A stretch of 64,000 nt of DNA from Paenibacillus sp. FSL R7-0273. Lineage in GTDB: Bacteria; Bacillota; Bacilli; Paenibacillales; Paenibacillaceae. The DNA is taken from NCBI RefSeq assembly GCF_000758625.1, contig NZ_CP009283.1:4041501-4105500 (forward strand), given 5' to 3'. This document shows, piece after piece, positions 33,953-42,222 of this stretch (position 1 is its first letter; every line of letters begins with the position of its first letter). The notes under the pieces were generated by a model. It saw only the letters and a list, made by a program, of their open reading frames with translations. It was not told the DNA's origin and did no database searches. A program made the position numbers and the translations under genes.

Positions 33953-34621
33953 TTACTGCTTGTCGTACTGCTTCATCAGTGCCGCAAGCTCATCTTCTAC
34001 AGCCTGATCCTTGCCCAGCTTCTCAAACTCATCATCCAGTGACTTGGTACCCGAGTTCATTTCGTTGCTGGCTTCAGCCTGCGCTTCAGCAGCGAGCATC
34101 TTCTCTTCCATCCGCTTCAGACCGGCTGATGCCGAATCAGAGCTGAATCCGCTCATCGCCTTGTTAATCTCAGTCTGCGCCTTGGCTGCATTATAACGGG
34201 CAACCAGCGTCTCGCGTTTGTTCTTCATCTGGGTAAGCTGCTTGCGCATTTCATCCAGCTTGGCACGCAGGTTGTCCGCAGATGCCTTGTTCTGATCAAA
34301 GCTTGCCTTGTATTCCACCAGCTTCGCTTCAGCCGATTTCTTCTCCTCCAGCGCTCTGCGGGCCAGATCCACGTTGCCGGCCTGGGCTGCAGTATGCGCC
34401 TGCTGATTACGCTTGGCAACAAGAGCTTCCTGTTCTTCGTACAGCTGCTTGAATTTCTTCTCAATTGCGATTTGTGCGGCTACTGCCTTCTCCGCGTCCT
34501 CAAGATCCTCCGTCATGTCACGGATATATTGGTCGGTCATCTTGATCGGATCTTCGGCTTTGTCAATAATCGCATTCACATTGGACATGGTCAAATCACG
34601 CAAACGTTTAAATATAGACAT
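33953..34621 (-). CDS. PspA/IM30 family protein
   Basis: A 222-residue, almost wholly helical coiled-coil protein of the ESCRT-III-like PspA/Vipp1 family, which coats and repairs stressed membranes. The start MSIFKRLRDLTMSNVNAIIDKAEDPIKMTDQ is the amphipathic membrane-binding helix, followed by the long hairpin (QEALVAKRNQQAHTAAQAG and the ALEEKKSAEAKL region) and a terminal acidic segment. It is followed by DUF350 and DUF4178 genes and preceded by a LpdD-like gene, all on one strand. No LiaF-like or sigma-54 regulator is adjacent. Confidence 0.9.
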   Translation of the reverse strand: MSIFKRLRDLTMSNVNAIIDKAEDPIKMTDQYIRDMTEDLEDAEKAVAAQIAIEKKFKQLYEEQEALVAKRNQQAHTAAQAGNVDLARRALEEKKSAEAKLVEYKASFDQNKASADNLRAKLDEMRKQLTQMKNKRETLVARYNAAKAQTEINKAMSGFSSDSASAGLKRMEEKMLAAEAQAEASNEMNSGTKSLDDEFEKLGKDQAVEDELAALMKQYDKQ

Positions 34622-34692
34622 GGTTCATTCCTCCAAAATAAAAGTTAAATGCTCACTTGGTATTCTTTTACGCAGGGAGTGCCATTATCGTT

Positions 34693-35031
34693 TCATTTTT
34701 GTTGCGCTAAATATTGATCCACTTTATTATTAACCATCCGGACGACCTGCATGATGCCCTCTTTACTCAAATGATCATAGTGGATGCCCATCACAACCGT
34801 TACCGTGCAGTTCAGCGCAGCCGCAGCTCTGCGGGAGATATCCTCACTGATCGTATGCTCCTTATGATGGGGAACGGCCGTGGTCCCTGCGCTCACTGCA
34901 CCGCCGTCGATGAAGGCTGTGCTTGCAGCACCTATATGGCGGACACCGCCTGTAATGAGCAGCAGCAGATCGGCTCCAACTCGAATGGCTGACAGCTCAA
35001 TATCATCAAACTCCTGTGTCTCCGCTGACAA
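34693..35031 (-). CDS. LpdD-like (prenylated-flavin chaperone-type) small protein
   Basis: A 112-residue protein that resembles the LpdD-like domain: LGADLLLLITGGVRHIGAASTAFIDG-type N-terminus, then HHKEHTISEDISRRAAAAL and VTVVMGIHYDHLSKEGI. In decarboxylase operons LpdD helps supply prenylated FMN to UbiD-family enzymes. Here there is no UbiD or UbiX gene nearby, so the role is open; the gene stands first in the PspA/DUF350/DUF4178 row (71 bp before the PspA gene). The start is TTG at 35031 with GGGGGAG upstream. Family call is from memory and moderate. Confidence 0.65.
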   Translation of the reverse strand: MSAETQEFDDIELSAIRVGADLLLLITGGVRHIGAASTAFIDGGAVSAGTTAVPHHKEHTISEDISRRAAAALNCTVTVVMGIHYDHLSKEGIMQVVRMVNNKVDQYLAQQK

Positions 35032-35095
35032 CTGTGCTCCCCCTATCTATAATATTAACCTTTGTTCCGCCGGTTATCTCACAAACCTGCAGGAT

Positions 35096-36040
35096 CTAGA
35101 CGATTCCGCGGATTTCATCCAGTGAGGTAATGCTCTCCTCCACCATAAACTGGTGCAGCTCCTCCACCAGCGTGCTGCCGGCCCGCATGTTCATGAAATT
35201 ATAGGTTCCCACCTGGACAACCGTGGCACCGGCCATAATGAATTCAATAATATCTGTAGCTGAAGTAATACCGCCCATTCCGATTACAGGGATGGTTACC
35301 CGGTGAGCAACCTGATGCACCATCCGCAAGGCTACCGGCTTAATCGCCGGGCCTGACAGCCCAGCGTATAGGTTATTAAAAACACTGCGGCGGCGGCGCA
35401 CGTCAATCTTCATTCCGGATATCGTATTGATCAGCGAAACAGCATCTGCGCCTTCCGCTTCACACATCTCGGCCATCTCGGCAATATCCTCAGCGTTCGG
35501 TGACAGCTTTACAGCAAGCGGCAGGCTTGTAGCGGCCCTCACGGCACGGACAACCTCCCTGGCAGCGGGTGTCTTGACGCCGAAGGCAATCCCGCCTTCC
35601 TTAACGTTAGGACAGGAAATATTAAGCTCAATCATATCTACAGCCCTTCTGCCCTCCAGTGCCCGCTCGTTGGCATCCCGCTGTATCAGTTCTGCCCCCA
35701 GCACATAATCAGCCAGTGTGTTGCCGCCGAGGTTCACGATGCGCGCGGTGTCCAGTTTCTCCCAGTATGGCAGCTCCTTGCTCAGGAAGGCCTCAACACC
35801 CGGATTTTCCAGTCCGACACTGTTCAGCAGACCGGATGCGGTCTCATATACACGGATGCCCTGGTTACCGGCTTTAGCCTGCAGGGTAAGCCCCTTACCG
35901 GAGATTCCGCCCAGCATGCCGACATCATACAGCTTGCCATACTCCTTGCCGAAGCCGAAGGTCCCGGAAGCCATTACGACCGGGTTCTTAAAATGAACAC
36001 CAGCGATTGTTGCTGTTGTATTAACCGAAGTACTAATCAT
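35096..36040 (-). CDS. pyrD: Dihydroorotate dehydrogenase type 1B catalytic subunit
   Basis: A 314-residue FMN enzyme oxidising dihydroorotate to orotate in pyrimidine synthesis. The catalytic cysteine is C143 in [11 protein letters not shown], and the FMN-binding segments GGNTL, NTISGM and GMGGI are clear. The type 1B form transfers electrons to NAD through PyrK. The ATG at 36040 overlaps the pyrK stop by 8 bp and follows GAGGAGG by about 9 bases. The pair is not next to the pyrBCAA or pyrFE genes in this window. Confidence 0.93.
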   Translation of the reverse strand: MISTSVNTTATIAGVHFKNPVVMASGTFGFGKEYGKLYDVGMLGGISGKGLTLQAKAGNQGIRVYETASGLLNSVGLENPGVEAFLSKELPYWEKLDTARIVNLGGNTLADYVLGAELIQRDANERALEGRRAVDMIELNISCPNVKEGGIAFGVKTPAAREVVRAVRAATSLPLAVKLSPNAEDIAEMAEMCEAEGADAVSLINTISGMKIDVRRRRSVFNNLYAGLSGPAIKPVALRMVHQVAHRVTIPVIGMGGITSATDIIEFIMAGATVVQVGTYNFMNMRAGSTLVEELHQFMVEESITSLDEIRGIV

Positions 36041-36737
36041 GGAAAACAACCTCCTCAGCAAGGAATACAGGACCGTCTGTACAGGCCTTCCGCTGTCCGT
36101 CACGGCAGGATACGCTGCAGACAAGGCAGGCGCCTATTCCGCAGGCCATCCGGTTCTCCAGAGACAGGTACACTTTAGGGCTTCTGCCGCCGGCTGCGGC
36201 TGCAGCCCCTTTCATTTGTGCCGCCTTCAGCATCGGCTGAGGCCCGCAGACGAAGATATGGTCGTAGCTGTCAAAATCCACGCTGTTCAAAATAAGTCCG
36301 CCGACGTCAACGGTAAGTTCAGCTGCCAAGGGCCGGAAGGCTTCTGTCCGGAAGGCTTCTCTGCTGAAGCCCAGATACACATCACTGTCTGGGAGCTGAC
36401 GGGCGCAGTAATATAGCGGTGCTATCCCGATTCCCCCGCCGATCAGGGCAACCTTCCCTTCTACCTCAGGGAAGCCGTTACCGAAGGGGCCCTCAAGCTG
36501 AATCGGATCCCCGGGAGTCAGTCCGGCAAAAATTTCGGTTCCTTCACCAACTACATGATACAGAAACTCTACACCGTCATCATTCACCTGATGTATACTA
36601 AGAGGCCTCGACAGCAGCGGATAGGCTCCCCATGCCCGCAGCATGTAGAATTGACCCATTTTACCGCCGTGCTCCCCTTCAACCCGAAGGTGATATACTC
36701 CATTAGCCAGCCGTTCGTTACTGATTACCGTCGCCAC
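36033..36737 (-). CDS. pyrK: Dihydroorotate dehydrogenase electron-transfer subunit PyrK
   Basis: A 234-residue ferredoxin-reductase-like protein carrying FAD and a [2Fe-2S] cluster that passes electrons from PyrD to NAD. The flavin region is [10 protein letters not shown], the NAD region [12 protein letters not shown], and the cluster cysteines are in [15 protein letters not shown] plus a later C (C-x4-C-x2-C-x11-C). The GTG at 36737 is chosen because AAGGAG lies nine bases upstream; the TTG at 36755 overlaps that site. It is the first gene of the pyrK-pyrD pair. Confidence 0.9.
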   Translation of the reverse strand: MATVISNERLANGVYHLRVEGEHGGKMGQFYMLRAWGAYPLLSRPLSIHQVNDDGVEFLYHVVGEGTEIFAGLTPGDPIQLEGPFGNGFPEVEGKVALIGGGIGIAPLYYCARQLPDSDVYLGFSREAFRTEAFRPLAAELTVDVGGLILNSVDFDSYDHIFVCGPQPMLKAAQMKGAAAAAGGRSPKVYLSLENRMACGIGACLVCSVSCRDGQRKACTDGPVFLAEEVVFHD

Positions 36738-36823
36738 GTTATCAAGCTCCTTCAAATTTTATCTTATTAACCATGCCTTAGAAGGAGCTGAAAATCTGTG
36801 ACTTACTTCACATTATTAACAAT

Positions 36824-37864
36824 CTATTTTCTTTTCCAGACCCCGCGTTCATACGGAACAGGAACATTAGCTTTATCCACTCCGCCGAGCGCCTCCTCAG
36901 CATGCAGCGCCCAGTAAGGATCGCTAAGCATTGCTCTTCCGACCGCTACCAGCTCTGCCTTTTTCTCCTCGATAACGGCTTGCGCTTCCCGGTAGTCATC
37001 CAGCTTGCCGACAGCAATAACCGGAATTTGCAGGCCGCTGCGGATATACTCTGCCAGGTCTACCTGATACCCCGGTCCGGCATTTGGCACACCTGCCGAG
37101 CCAACCGGACCTTCACCGCCTGAAGAGACATGGAACATGTCCACACCGGCCGTCTTATAACGGCGGCAGAATTCCAGCGCATAGGCTTCATCATAGCCGC
37201 CTTCTACATATTCTCTTGCTGAGATACGCATGATCAGCGGCATTTCCGGAGGCAGCACTTCCTTGACCGCCTGGACAACCTGTTCACCAAACAAAACCGG
37301 GTCTGCCCCATATGCATCATCTCTGATATTCGTCAGAGGCGATTGGAACTGGTGGATCAGATATCCGTGCGCACCGTGCAGCTCAACCATGTCAAAGCCG
37401 GCCTCCACCGCTCTTCTCGCACCCTCCCGGTAAGCGGCGATCATCTCGGCTATACCCTGGGCGCTTAGTGCCTGAGGCGTTTTGGAGCGCTCATCAAACG
37501 GGATAGCCGAAGGTGCTACAGGCGGATTCGCATCCTGTGCCTTGCGTCCGGCATGTCCCAGCTGAATGGCGATTTTGGCACCGTGAGCATGAACTGCATC
37601 CGTGATTTGACGGAAGGCCGGTATTTGGCCGTCATCCCAAATGCCTGTGTCTTTATTGGTAATCCGCCCGTCCGGATGCACTCCGCTCATCTCTACAATA
37701 ATAAAGCCGGTACCGCCGACTGCCCGGCTGACATAATGCACGAAATGCCAGTCATTGGGTACGCCGTCCTCCTTATCTACTGCATATTGGCACATCGGCG
37801 GCATGACCACCCGGTTCTTCAGGGTAAGCGCCTTTAATTCATACGGGCTGAACAATTCTGACAT
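36824..37864 (-). CDS. namA: NADPH dehydrogenase NamA (YqjM, Old Yellow Enzyme)
   Basis: A 346-residue FMN enzyme of the OYE family, reducing activated C=C bonds of enals, enones and nitroesters. The thermophilic-like class is shown by C25 and Y27 in MCQYA (Cys26/Tyr28 of B. subtilis YqjM), the substrate histidines in HGAHGYLIHQF, and the FMN segment LVAVGRAMLSDP. It probably protects against electrophilic stress. It stands alone on the minus strand; promoters of the pyr pair start nearby. Confidence 0.93.
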   Translation of the reverse strand: MSELFSPYELKALTLKNRVVMPPMCQYAVDKEDGVPNDWHFVHYVSRAVGGTGFIIVEMSGVHPDGRITNKDTGIWDDGQIPAFRQITDAVHAHGAKIAIQLGHAGRKAQDANPPVAPSAIPFDERSKTPQALSAQGIAEMIAAYREGARRAVEAGFDMVELHGAHGYLIHQFQSPLTNIRDDAYGADPVLFGEQVVQAVKEVLPPEMPLIMRISAREYVEGGYDEAYALEFCRRYKTAGVDMFHVSSGGEGPVGSAGVPNAGPGYQVDLAEYIRSGLQIPVIAVGKLDDYREAQAVIEEKKAELVAVGRAMLSDPYWALHAEEALGGVDKANVPVPYERGVWKRK

Positions 37865-38073
37865 TTCCGTTCCCTTCCTTCACTCAGGTCTATTTGATTG
37901 CCGGGTTAAACTCCCGAATAACTTAAGTATACACGGAAAAAAGCCGGTGTTGAAACTTTGCCTCAAGCACAGACTCCGGCATAAATCGTGTGCTGACTGG
38001 GGATAACAAAGAAACCAGTTATTTTCAATGAGAGAGGCTCTGCCATGCGAATAAAACGTAAGGAGGTGAAGCT

Positions 38074-38955
38074 GTGGAGCAGCTGCTAAAAAACCGGAAG
38101 CTACATATATTGCTCTGCCTTCTCCTGCTGATTACCGGCAGCATAAGCCCGCGCGGTTATGCTGCTCCTGCTGTTTCCGGAGCTGCCCTATCCCCGCCGG
38201 GCTCTGATCAGCTTCAGGAAGCTGCGGAGGACACACCACAGGCAATTCCCGCTGAGTCCCGGCTGCAGGCAGCCGCCCGGCGCAGCAAACGGAACAAAGG
38301 GCTTACGCTGAGCCAGCTGATCCGGAAATATCCGGAGACTATTCTGACCCAGGGGCCCAGGAACAGGATGATCGCCTTGACCTTCGATGATGTTCCCGAC
38401 CCGCGGTTTACGCCCCAGCTGCTGGATGTCCTGCGGAAGTATCATGTTAAAGCGACCTTTTTTGTAGTGGGCAGCCGGGCTGAACGCCATCCGGAGCTCG
38501 TTGCGCGGATTATCCGTGAAGGGCATGTCATTGGAAACCATTCCTATAACCACCCCGAATTCGGCAAGCTGGGCATAAATGAATTCCGCACCCAGATTAT
38601 CCGGACAGAAAATATTATTTCAGCGCAGGCGGGCTACAAGCCGCGGCTGATCAGGCCTCCCTACGGTGATATAAGCGAGCCGCAGCTGAAGTGGGCCAAA
38701 GCGCACGGCTACAAGCTGGTGAACTGGAATGTGGATTCTCTGGACTGGCGGGGATTGTCCAAAACACAGGTAAGAAACAATATTGTAGCTCATGCCGGCA
38801 AAGGGGCGATCATCCTGCAGCACGGCGGCGGAGGCAAAGGCAGCAATCTGCAGGGCACCATTCAGGCGCTGCCCGAAGTCATTTCAATCATGCGTAAACG
38901 GGGTTACACCTTCGTGACCGTACCTTATATGCTGCAGGTCCCCAAAAACAAATAA
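38074..38955 (+). CDS. Secreted polysaccharide deacetylase
   Basis: A 293-residue NodB-type deacetylase with an N-terminal export signal (about residues 8-30). Motif 1 is TFDDVPD (about 103-109), motif 2 HSYNHPEF (H-x3-H metal ligands), motif 3 RPPYGD, motif 4 NWNVDSLDWRG and motif 5 IILQHGG. Such enzymes deacetylate peptidoglycan, chitin oligomers or related wall glycans. The GTG at 38074 follows AAGGAGGTGA. It ends at a long perfect terminator and is followed by a convergent wall protein gene. Confidence 0.9.
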   Translation: MEQLLKNRKLHILLCLLLLITGSISPRGYAAPAVSGAALSPPGSDQLQEAAEDTPQAIPAESRLQAAARRSKRNKGLTLSQLIRKYPETILTQGPRNRMIALTFDDVPDPRFTPQLLDVLRKYHVKATFFVVGSRAERHPELVARIIREGHVIGNHSYNHPEFGKLGINEFRTQIIRTENIISAQAGYKPRLIRPPYGDISEPQLKWAKAHGYKLVNWNVDSLDWRGLSKTQVRNNIVAHAGKGAIILQHGGGGKGSNLQGTIQALPEVISIMRKRGYTFVTVPYMLQVPKNK

Positions 38956-38957
38956 AG

Positions 38958-39002
38958 CCGCAAAACGGATACCTCCTGTGCAGGACGGTATCCGTTTTGC
39001 GG
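38958..39002. terminator. Bidirectional terminator
   Basis: CCGCAAAACGGATACC (38958-38973) pairs with GGTATCCGTTTTGCGG (38987-39002), perfect 16-bp stem, between the deacetylase (+) and the 3D/LysM gene (-). Confidence 0.8.
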
Positions 39003-39033
39003 TAAAGAATGCTGGCAACAGCACATCAGCCAT

Positions 39034-39720
39034 CTATTCAATTATGAACAAATTTACGTACTGGTATCCAAACTCTGCAACCGAGCTCTGGCTGCCCGGA
39101 ATAAAAATATCGATCCGGTTACCCTTAATGGCACTGCCTTTATCAGTAGCCGTAGCCAGGAAGGCTATCTTCGGCAGCCCCGGGTGGGAGTGTCCGGTCA
39201 CCAGCACCTTGGTTCCAAGCGGGATTACGCTCGGATCAACAGCAATGGTACCCAGCTTCAGCGGATTTCCGAAGTAGTCAACAGCTCCCCATTCCCCATT
39301 TTCGCTGGCTGCAGAGGAATAAGCGGAGGCTTTAACCTGAATCACCTTGTCATAGCTGAATTCCTTGCCCCACGCCTCCACTGTTTTGGAGGCCGCTTCG
39401 ACATTCAGGCTGGCAGAGATCACAGAAGCCGGGACAGCTGAAGAAGCTGCAACGGTTGCTTTTTGTAAAGCTGCCGGTTTAGGGGAGGTAACTCCGGGAA
39501 TGGTAAGGCTTAGGCCTGAATAAATATTGCCTGCTTCAATACCCGGATTGGCATTCATAATGTCTTCGATGCTTATGTCATAATAGCCCGATAGAGTATA
39601 ATAGGTGGTACTTGCTCCTGCAATATGTACGCTGTCTGCCTGTGCAGGTGCTGAATGCAGCAATGTGCTGATCCCGATTGCGGCAGCAAATAATGTAACG
39701 GCTCTGAATCTGGTTTTCAT
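39034..39720 (-). CDS. Secreted LysM and 3D-domain wall protein
   Basis: A 228-residue exported protein: signal peptide (residues 1-30, ending near SAPAQA), a LysM-like domain (about 35-80) for peptidoglycan binding, an Ala/Ser linker, and a C-terminal 3D domain (about 140-228; TIAVDPSVIPLGTKVLV, ATDKGSAIKGNRIDIF) named after its conserved aspartates. 3D proteins such as YocH, YuiC and resuscitation-promoting factor-like Sps are murein-remodelling enzymes. The usual DTGGAIKG is DKGSAIKG here. The ATG at 39720 has AAGGAGG upstream. Confidence 0.88.
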   Translation of the reverse strand: MKTRFRAVTLFAAAIGISTLLHSAPAQADSVHIAGASTTYYTLSGYYDISIEDIMNANPGIEAGNIYSGLSLTIPGVTSPKPAALQKATVAASSAVPASVISASLNVEAASKTVEAWGKEFSYDKVIQVKASAYSSAASENGEWGAVDYFGNPLKLGTIAVDPSVIPLGTKVLVTGHSHPGLPKIAFLATATDKGSAIKGNRIDIFIPGSQSSVAEFGYQYVNLFIIE

Positions 39721-40104
39721 ATATGCCTCCTTCATTAATGGGGTGTGCAGGAATTTCCCGTTCTCACACCGAAGTAACTCTGGACTTATGTACCTTCATC
39801 TTATCCGGCATCTAAAGTGCAGTGCTTTGTTAACTGACAGTAACGAATATATCACAATTTTGTAACCTATGCCTATGAAAATGTTACCATTCTGTTAGAA
39901 ATGCGATAATTTCCGCGGTTTGGAGGGCGATAGTCATTACATAATGGTTATTAATTGTTGCAGATTCGTCAATAAATACAGGCATTTTCCCGGTCTCCGG
40001 CAAAAGTTTTACACAGCGTTAACATTTTAAGCTTTTGCAGGTAGTAGAATAATAGAATATGGTTATTAAATAGATACTTAAGCATACTTGGAGGGTCAAT
40101 CAAC
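39721..40104. other. Promoter-rich spacer between wall protein and ppk genes
   Basis: No gene in 384 bases. AT-rich promoter material for both divergent genes; the ppk side holds a PhoP-box-like direct repeat (40008-40024). Confidence 0.7.
40008..40024 (+). promoter_or_regulatory. PhoP-box-like direct repeat upstream of ppk
   Basis: TTTACA (40008-40013) and TTAACA (40019-40024) are repeated with an 11-bp period and a five-base spacer, the arrangement of Bacillus PhoP boxes (TT[A/T/C]ACA, N5). A TAGAAT box follows at 40045-40050 or 40053-40058. It suggests phosphate-limitation control of ppk; only two repeats are present, so it is tentative. Confidence 0.5.
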
Positions 40105-42222
40105 GTGACTACAGATGAGAAAAAGATCATACACAACAACAGTCCTGCAACTGCTTATCTTAACAGGGACCTAAGCTGGATTGAATTTAACCGCAGGGTA
40201 CTGCAGGAAGCGCAGGATCCGGAAAATCCGCTGATGGAGCGGGCCAAATTCCTGGCAATCGTATCCAGCAACCTGGATGAGTTCATCAGTGTGCGTGTAG
40301 CAGGCATTCAGGATCAGATCCGGGCAGGCTATACTAAAAAAGATTTCACCGGCTACACGCCCTCCGGCTTATATAAGCGTCTGATCAAACGGGTGACCAA
40401 AATCATCGCCGACCAATACCGTACCTTCCGGGATCTGTCCCGCAATTTACACAAGGAAGGGATCGTTTTTGTCAATTATGAAGACCTCACCCATGCCCAG
40501 GAGCAGTCTATTGAGCAATATTACCGGGATATCATTTTCCCTGTCCTGACGCCGATGGCGGTTGACCAGAGCCGGCCGTTTCCGCTTGTGCACAGCCAGT
40601 TCATCTATCTGGCAGTCGTGCTTACCCGTAAGAATACCCAGGAGGAAGAGCCTTACTTTGCTATTCTGCAAATTCCGTCTAATCTGCCTAGATGTATTCC
40701 TCTTCCCCACCGGTCCAACAGCAAAAAGCGGCAGTTCGTATTCATTGAAGATGTAATCCGCCACCATATCCAGACCCTGTTCAGCGGCTATGAGCCGGTA
40801 GCGGTTAATGAGTTCCGGCTGACCCGTAATTCCGATCTGACGATTGATGAGGAAGGCGCGGAGGATCTGCTGGAGGAGATTGAAAAGGAGCTGCGCAAAC
40901 GCCGCCGCGGCGTACCGGCCCGGCTTGAGGTTCAAAAAGGCATCCATCCTTATGCCCTTGAGCAGCTGCAGGCTGAATTCGAACTGGAGGATTTCATGTT
41001 CGAAATAGACGGTCCGCTTGATCTGGGGTTCCTGCGCGGCTTCGCAAATAGTCTGAAGGGGTTCAATTATTTGTTCGATTCCCCGATTGAGCCGCAGTAT
41101 CCGGCAGAGTTTGATGAGAATGAGGATTTCTTCGAGGTTTTGCGTGAGCGTGATGTGCTTGTCTACCATCCATACGAATCGTTTGATGCGATGGTTGACT
41201 TCATTACCCAGGCTTCCGAGGATGAATCTGTAATGGCTATCAAAATGACGCTGTACCGTGTGAGCGGCAACTCTCCGCTGATTGCTGCGCTGGCCCATGC
41301 TGCCGAATCCGGCAAGCAGGTTACCGTTGTAGTTGAGCTGAAGGCCCGGTTCGACGAGGAACGCAACATCGCCTGGGCACGCAAGCTGGAGCAGTCCGGC
41401 TGTCATGTTGTATACGGCCTTGTCGGCCTCAAAACACATGCCAAAGTCACGCTTATCGTCCGTCAGGAAGGCAATGAGCTGCGCCGCTACGTCCATGTCG
41501 GTACAGGAAATTATAATGACAGCACCGCCAAGGCTTATACCGACCTCAGCCTCTTCACGGCTAATGACGAAATCGGCCTTGATGCTTCTGAGCTGTTCAA
41601 TCAGATGACCGGCTATTCGGCCAACTATAAGTGGAACTCCTTTATCGTTGCTCCGACCAGTATGAGCCTGTCGCTGCAGAAGCTGATTATGCGTGAAGCC
41701 GAGCATGCGGCTGCCGGACGCCCGTCCAGAATTATTGCCAAGATGAACTCCCTCTCCAACCAGGAGGTCATCGACAGTCTCTACGGTGCGGCGCAGAGCG
41801 GAGTTTCCATAGACCTGATCGTACGCGGCGTCTGCTGCCTTCGTCCGGGTATCGAAGGCCTCAGTGAGCGGATTACAGTACGCAGCATTGTTGACCGGTT
41901 CCTGGAGCACTCGCGGATTTATTATTTTGAAAACGGCGGCGATCCTGAGATTTATCTGTCCAGTGCCGACTGGATGACCCGCAACCTAACCCGGCGGATC
42001 GAGCTGATGTGCCCGGTGAAGGATACCGTAATCAAGAAACAGATCGTCAAGGTGCTGGATATGTCACTTAAGGACAATATGAAGGCAAGCTTCCTCCAGC
42101 CGAACGGATACTATGAGCGTCCGGACGACAAAAAGGCCCCGTTCCGGAGCCAGTTCGCCGCTATGGATGTTAGACGCTGGAAAGGTAACCGAGCTTTACC
42201 TTCACAGACCAAGCAGTCCTGA
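40105..42222 (+). CDS. ppk: Polyphosphate kinase 1
   Basis: A 705-residue enzyme that makes polyphosphate from ATP and can run in reverse. It has the full Ppk1 layout: N-terminal helical domain (LNRDLSWIEFNRRVL, LAIVSSNLDEF), head domain, and two phospholipase-D-like catalytic domains with the autophosphorylated histidine in GLKTHAKVTLIVRQE (about residue 447) and the second in EHSRIYYF. The GTG at 40105 follows GGAGGGTCAATCAAC. The gene ends 53 bases inside the convergent ppx gene. Confidence 0.95.
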   Translation: MTTDEKKIIHNNSPATAYLNRDLSWIEFNRRVLQEAQDPENPLMERAKFLAIVSSNLDEFISVRVAGIQDQIRAGYTKKDFTGYTPSGLYKRLIKRVTKIIADQYRTFRDLSRNLHKEGIVFVNYEDLTHAQEQSIEQYYRDIIFPVLTPMAVDQSRPFPLVHSQFIYLAVVLTRKNTQEEEPYFAILQIPSNLPRCIPLPHRSNSKKRQFVFIEDVIRHHIQTLFSGYEPVAVNEFRLTRNSDLTIDEEGAEDLLEEIEKELRKRRRGVPARLEVQKGIHPYALEQLQAEFELEDFMFEIDGPLDLGFLRGFANSLKGFNYLFDSPIEPQYPAEFDENEDFFEVLRERDVLVYHPYESFDAMVDFITQASEDESVMAIKMTLYRVSGNSPLIAALAHAAESGKQVTVVVELKARFDEERNIAWARKLEQSGCHVVYGLVGLKTHAKVTLIVRQEGNELRRYVHVGTGNYNDSTAKAYTDLSLFTANDEIGLDASELFNQMTGYSANYKWNSFIVAPTSMSLSLQKLIMREAEHAAAGRPSRIIAKMNSLSNQEVIDSLYGAAQSGVSIDLIVRGVCCLRPGIEGLSERITVRSIVDRFLEHSRIYYFENGGDPEIYLSSADWMTRNLTRRIELMCPVKDTVIKKQIVKVLDMSLKDNMKASFLQPNGYYERPDDKKAPFRSQFAAMDVRRWKGNRALPSQTKQS

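Noticed and set aside
40447..41910. Long minus-strand open frame of about 487 codons opposite ppk
   Set aside because: Shadow of the ppk codon pattern; ppk is clearly the real gene.
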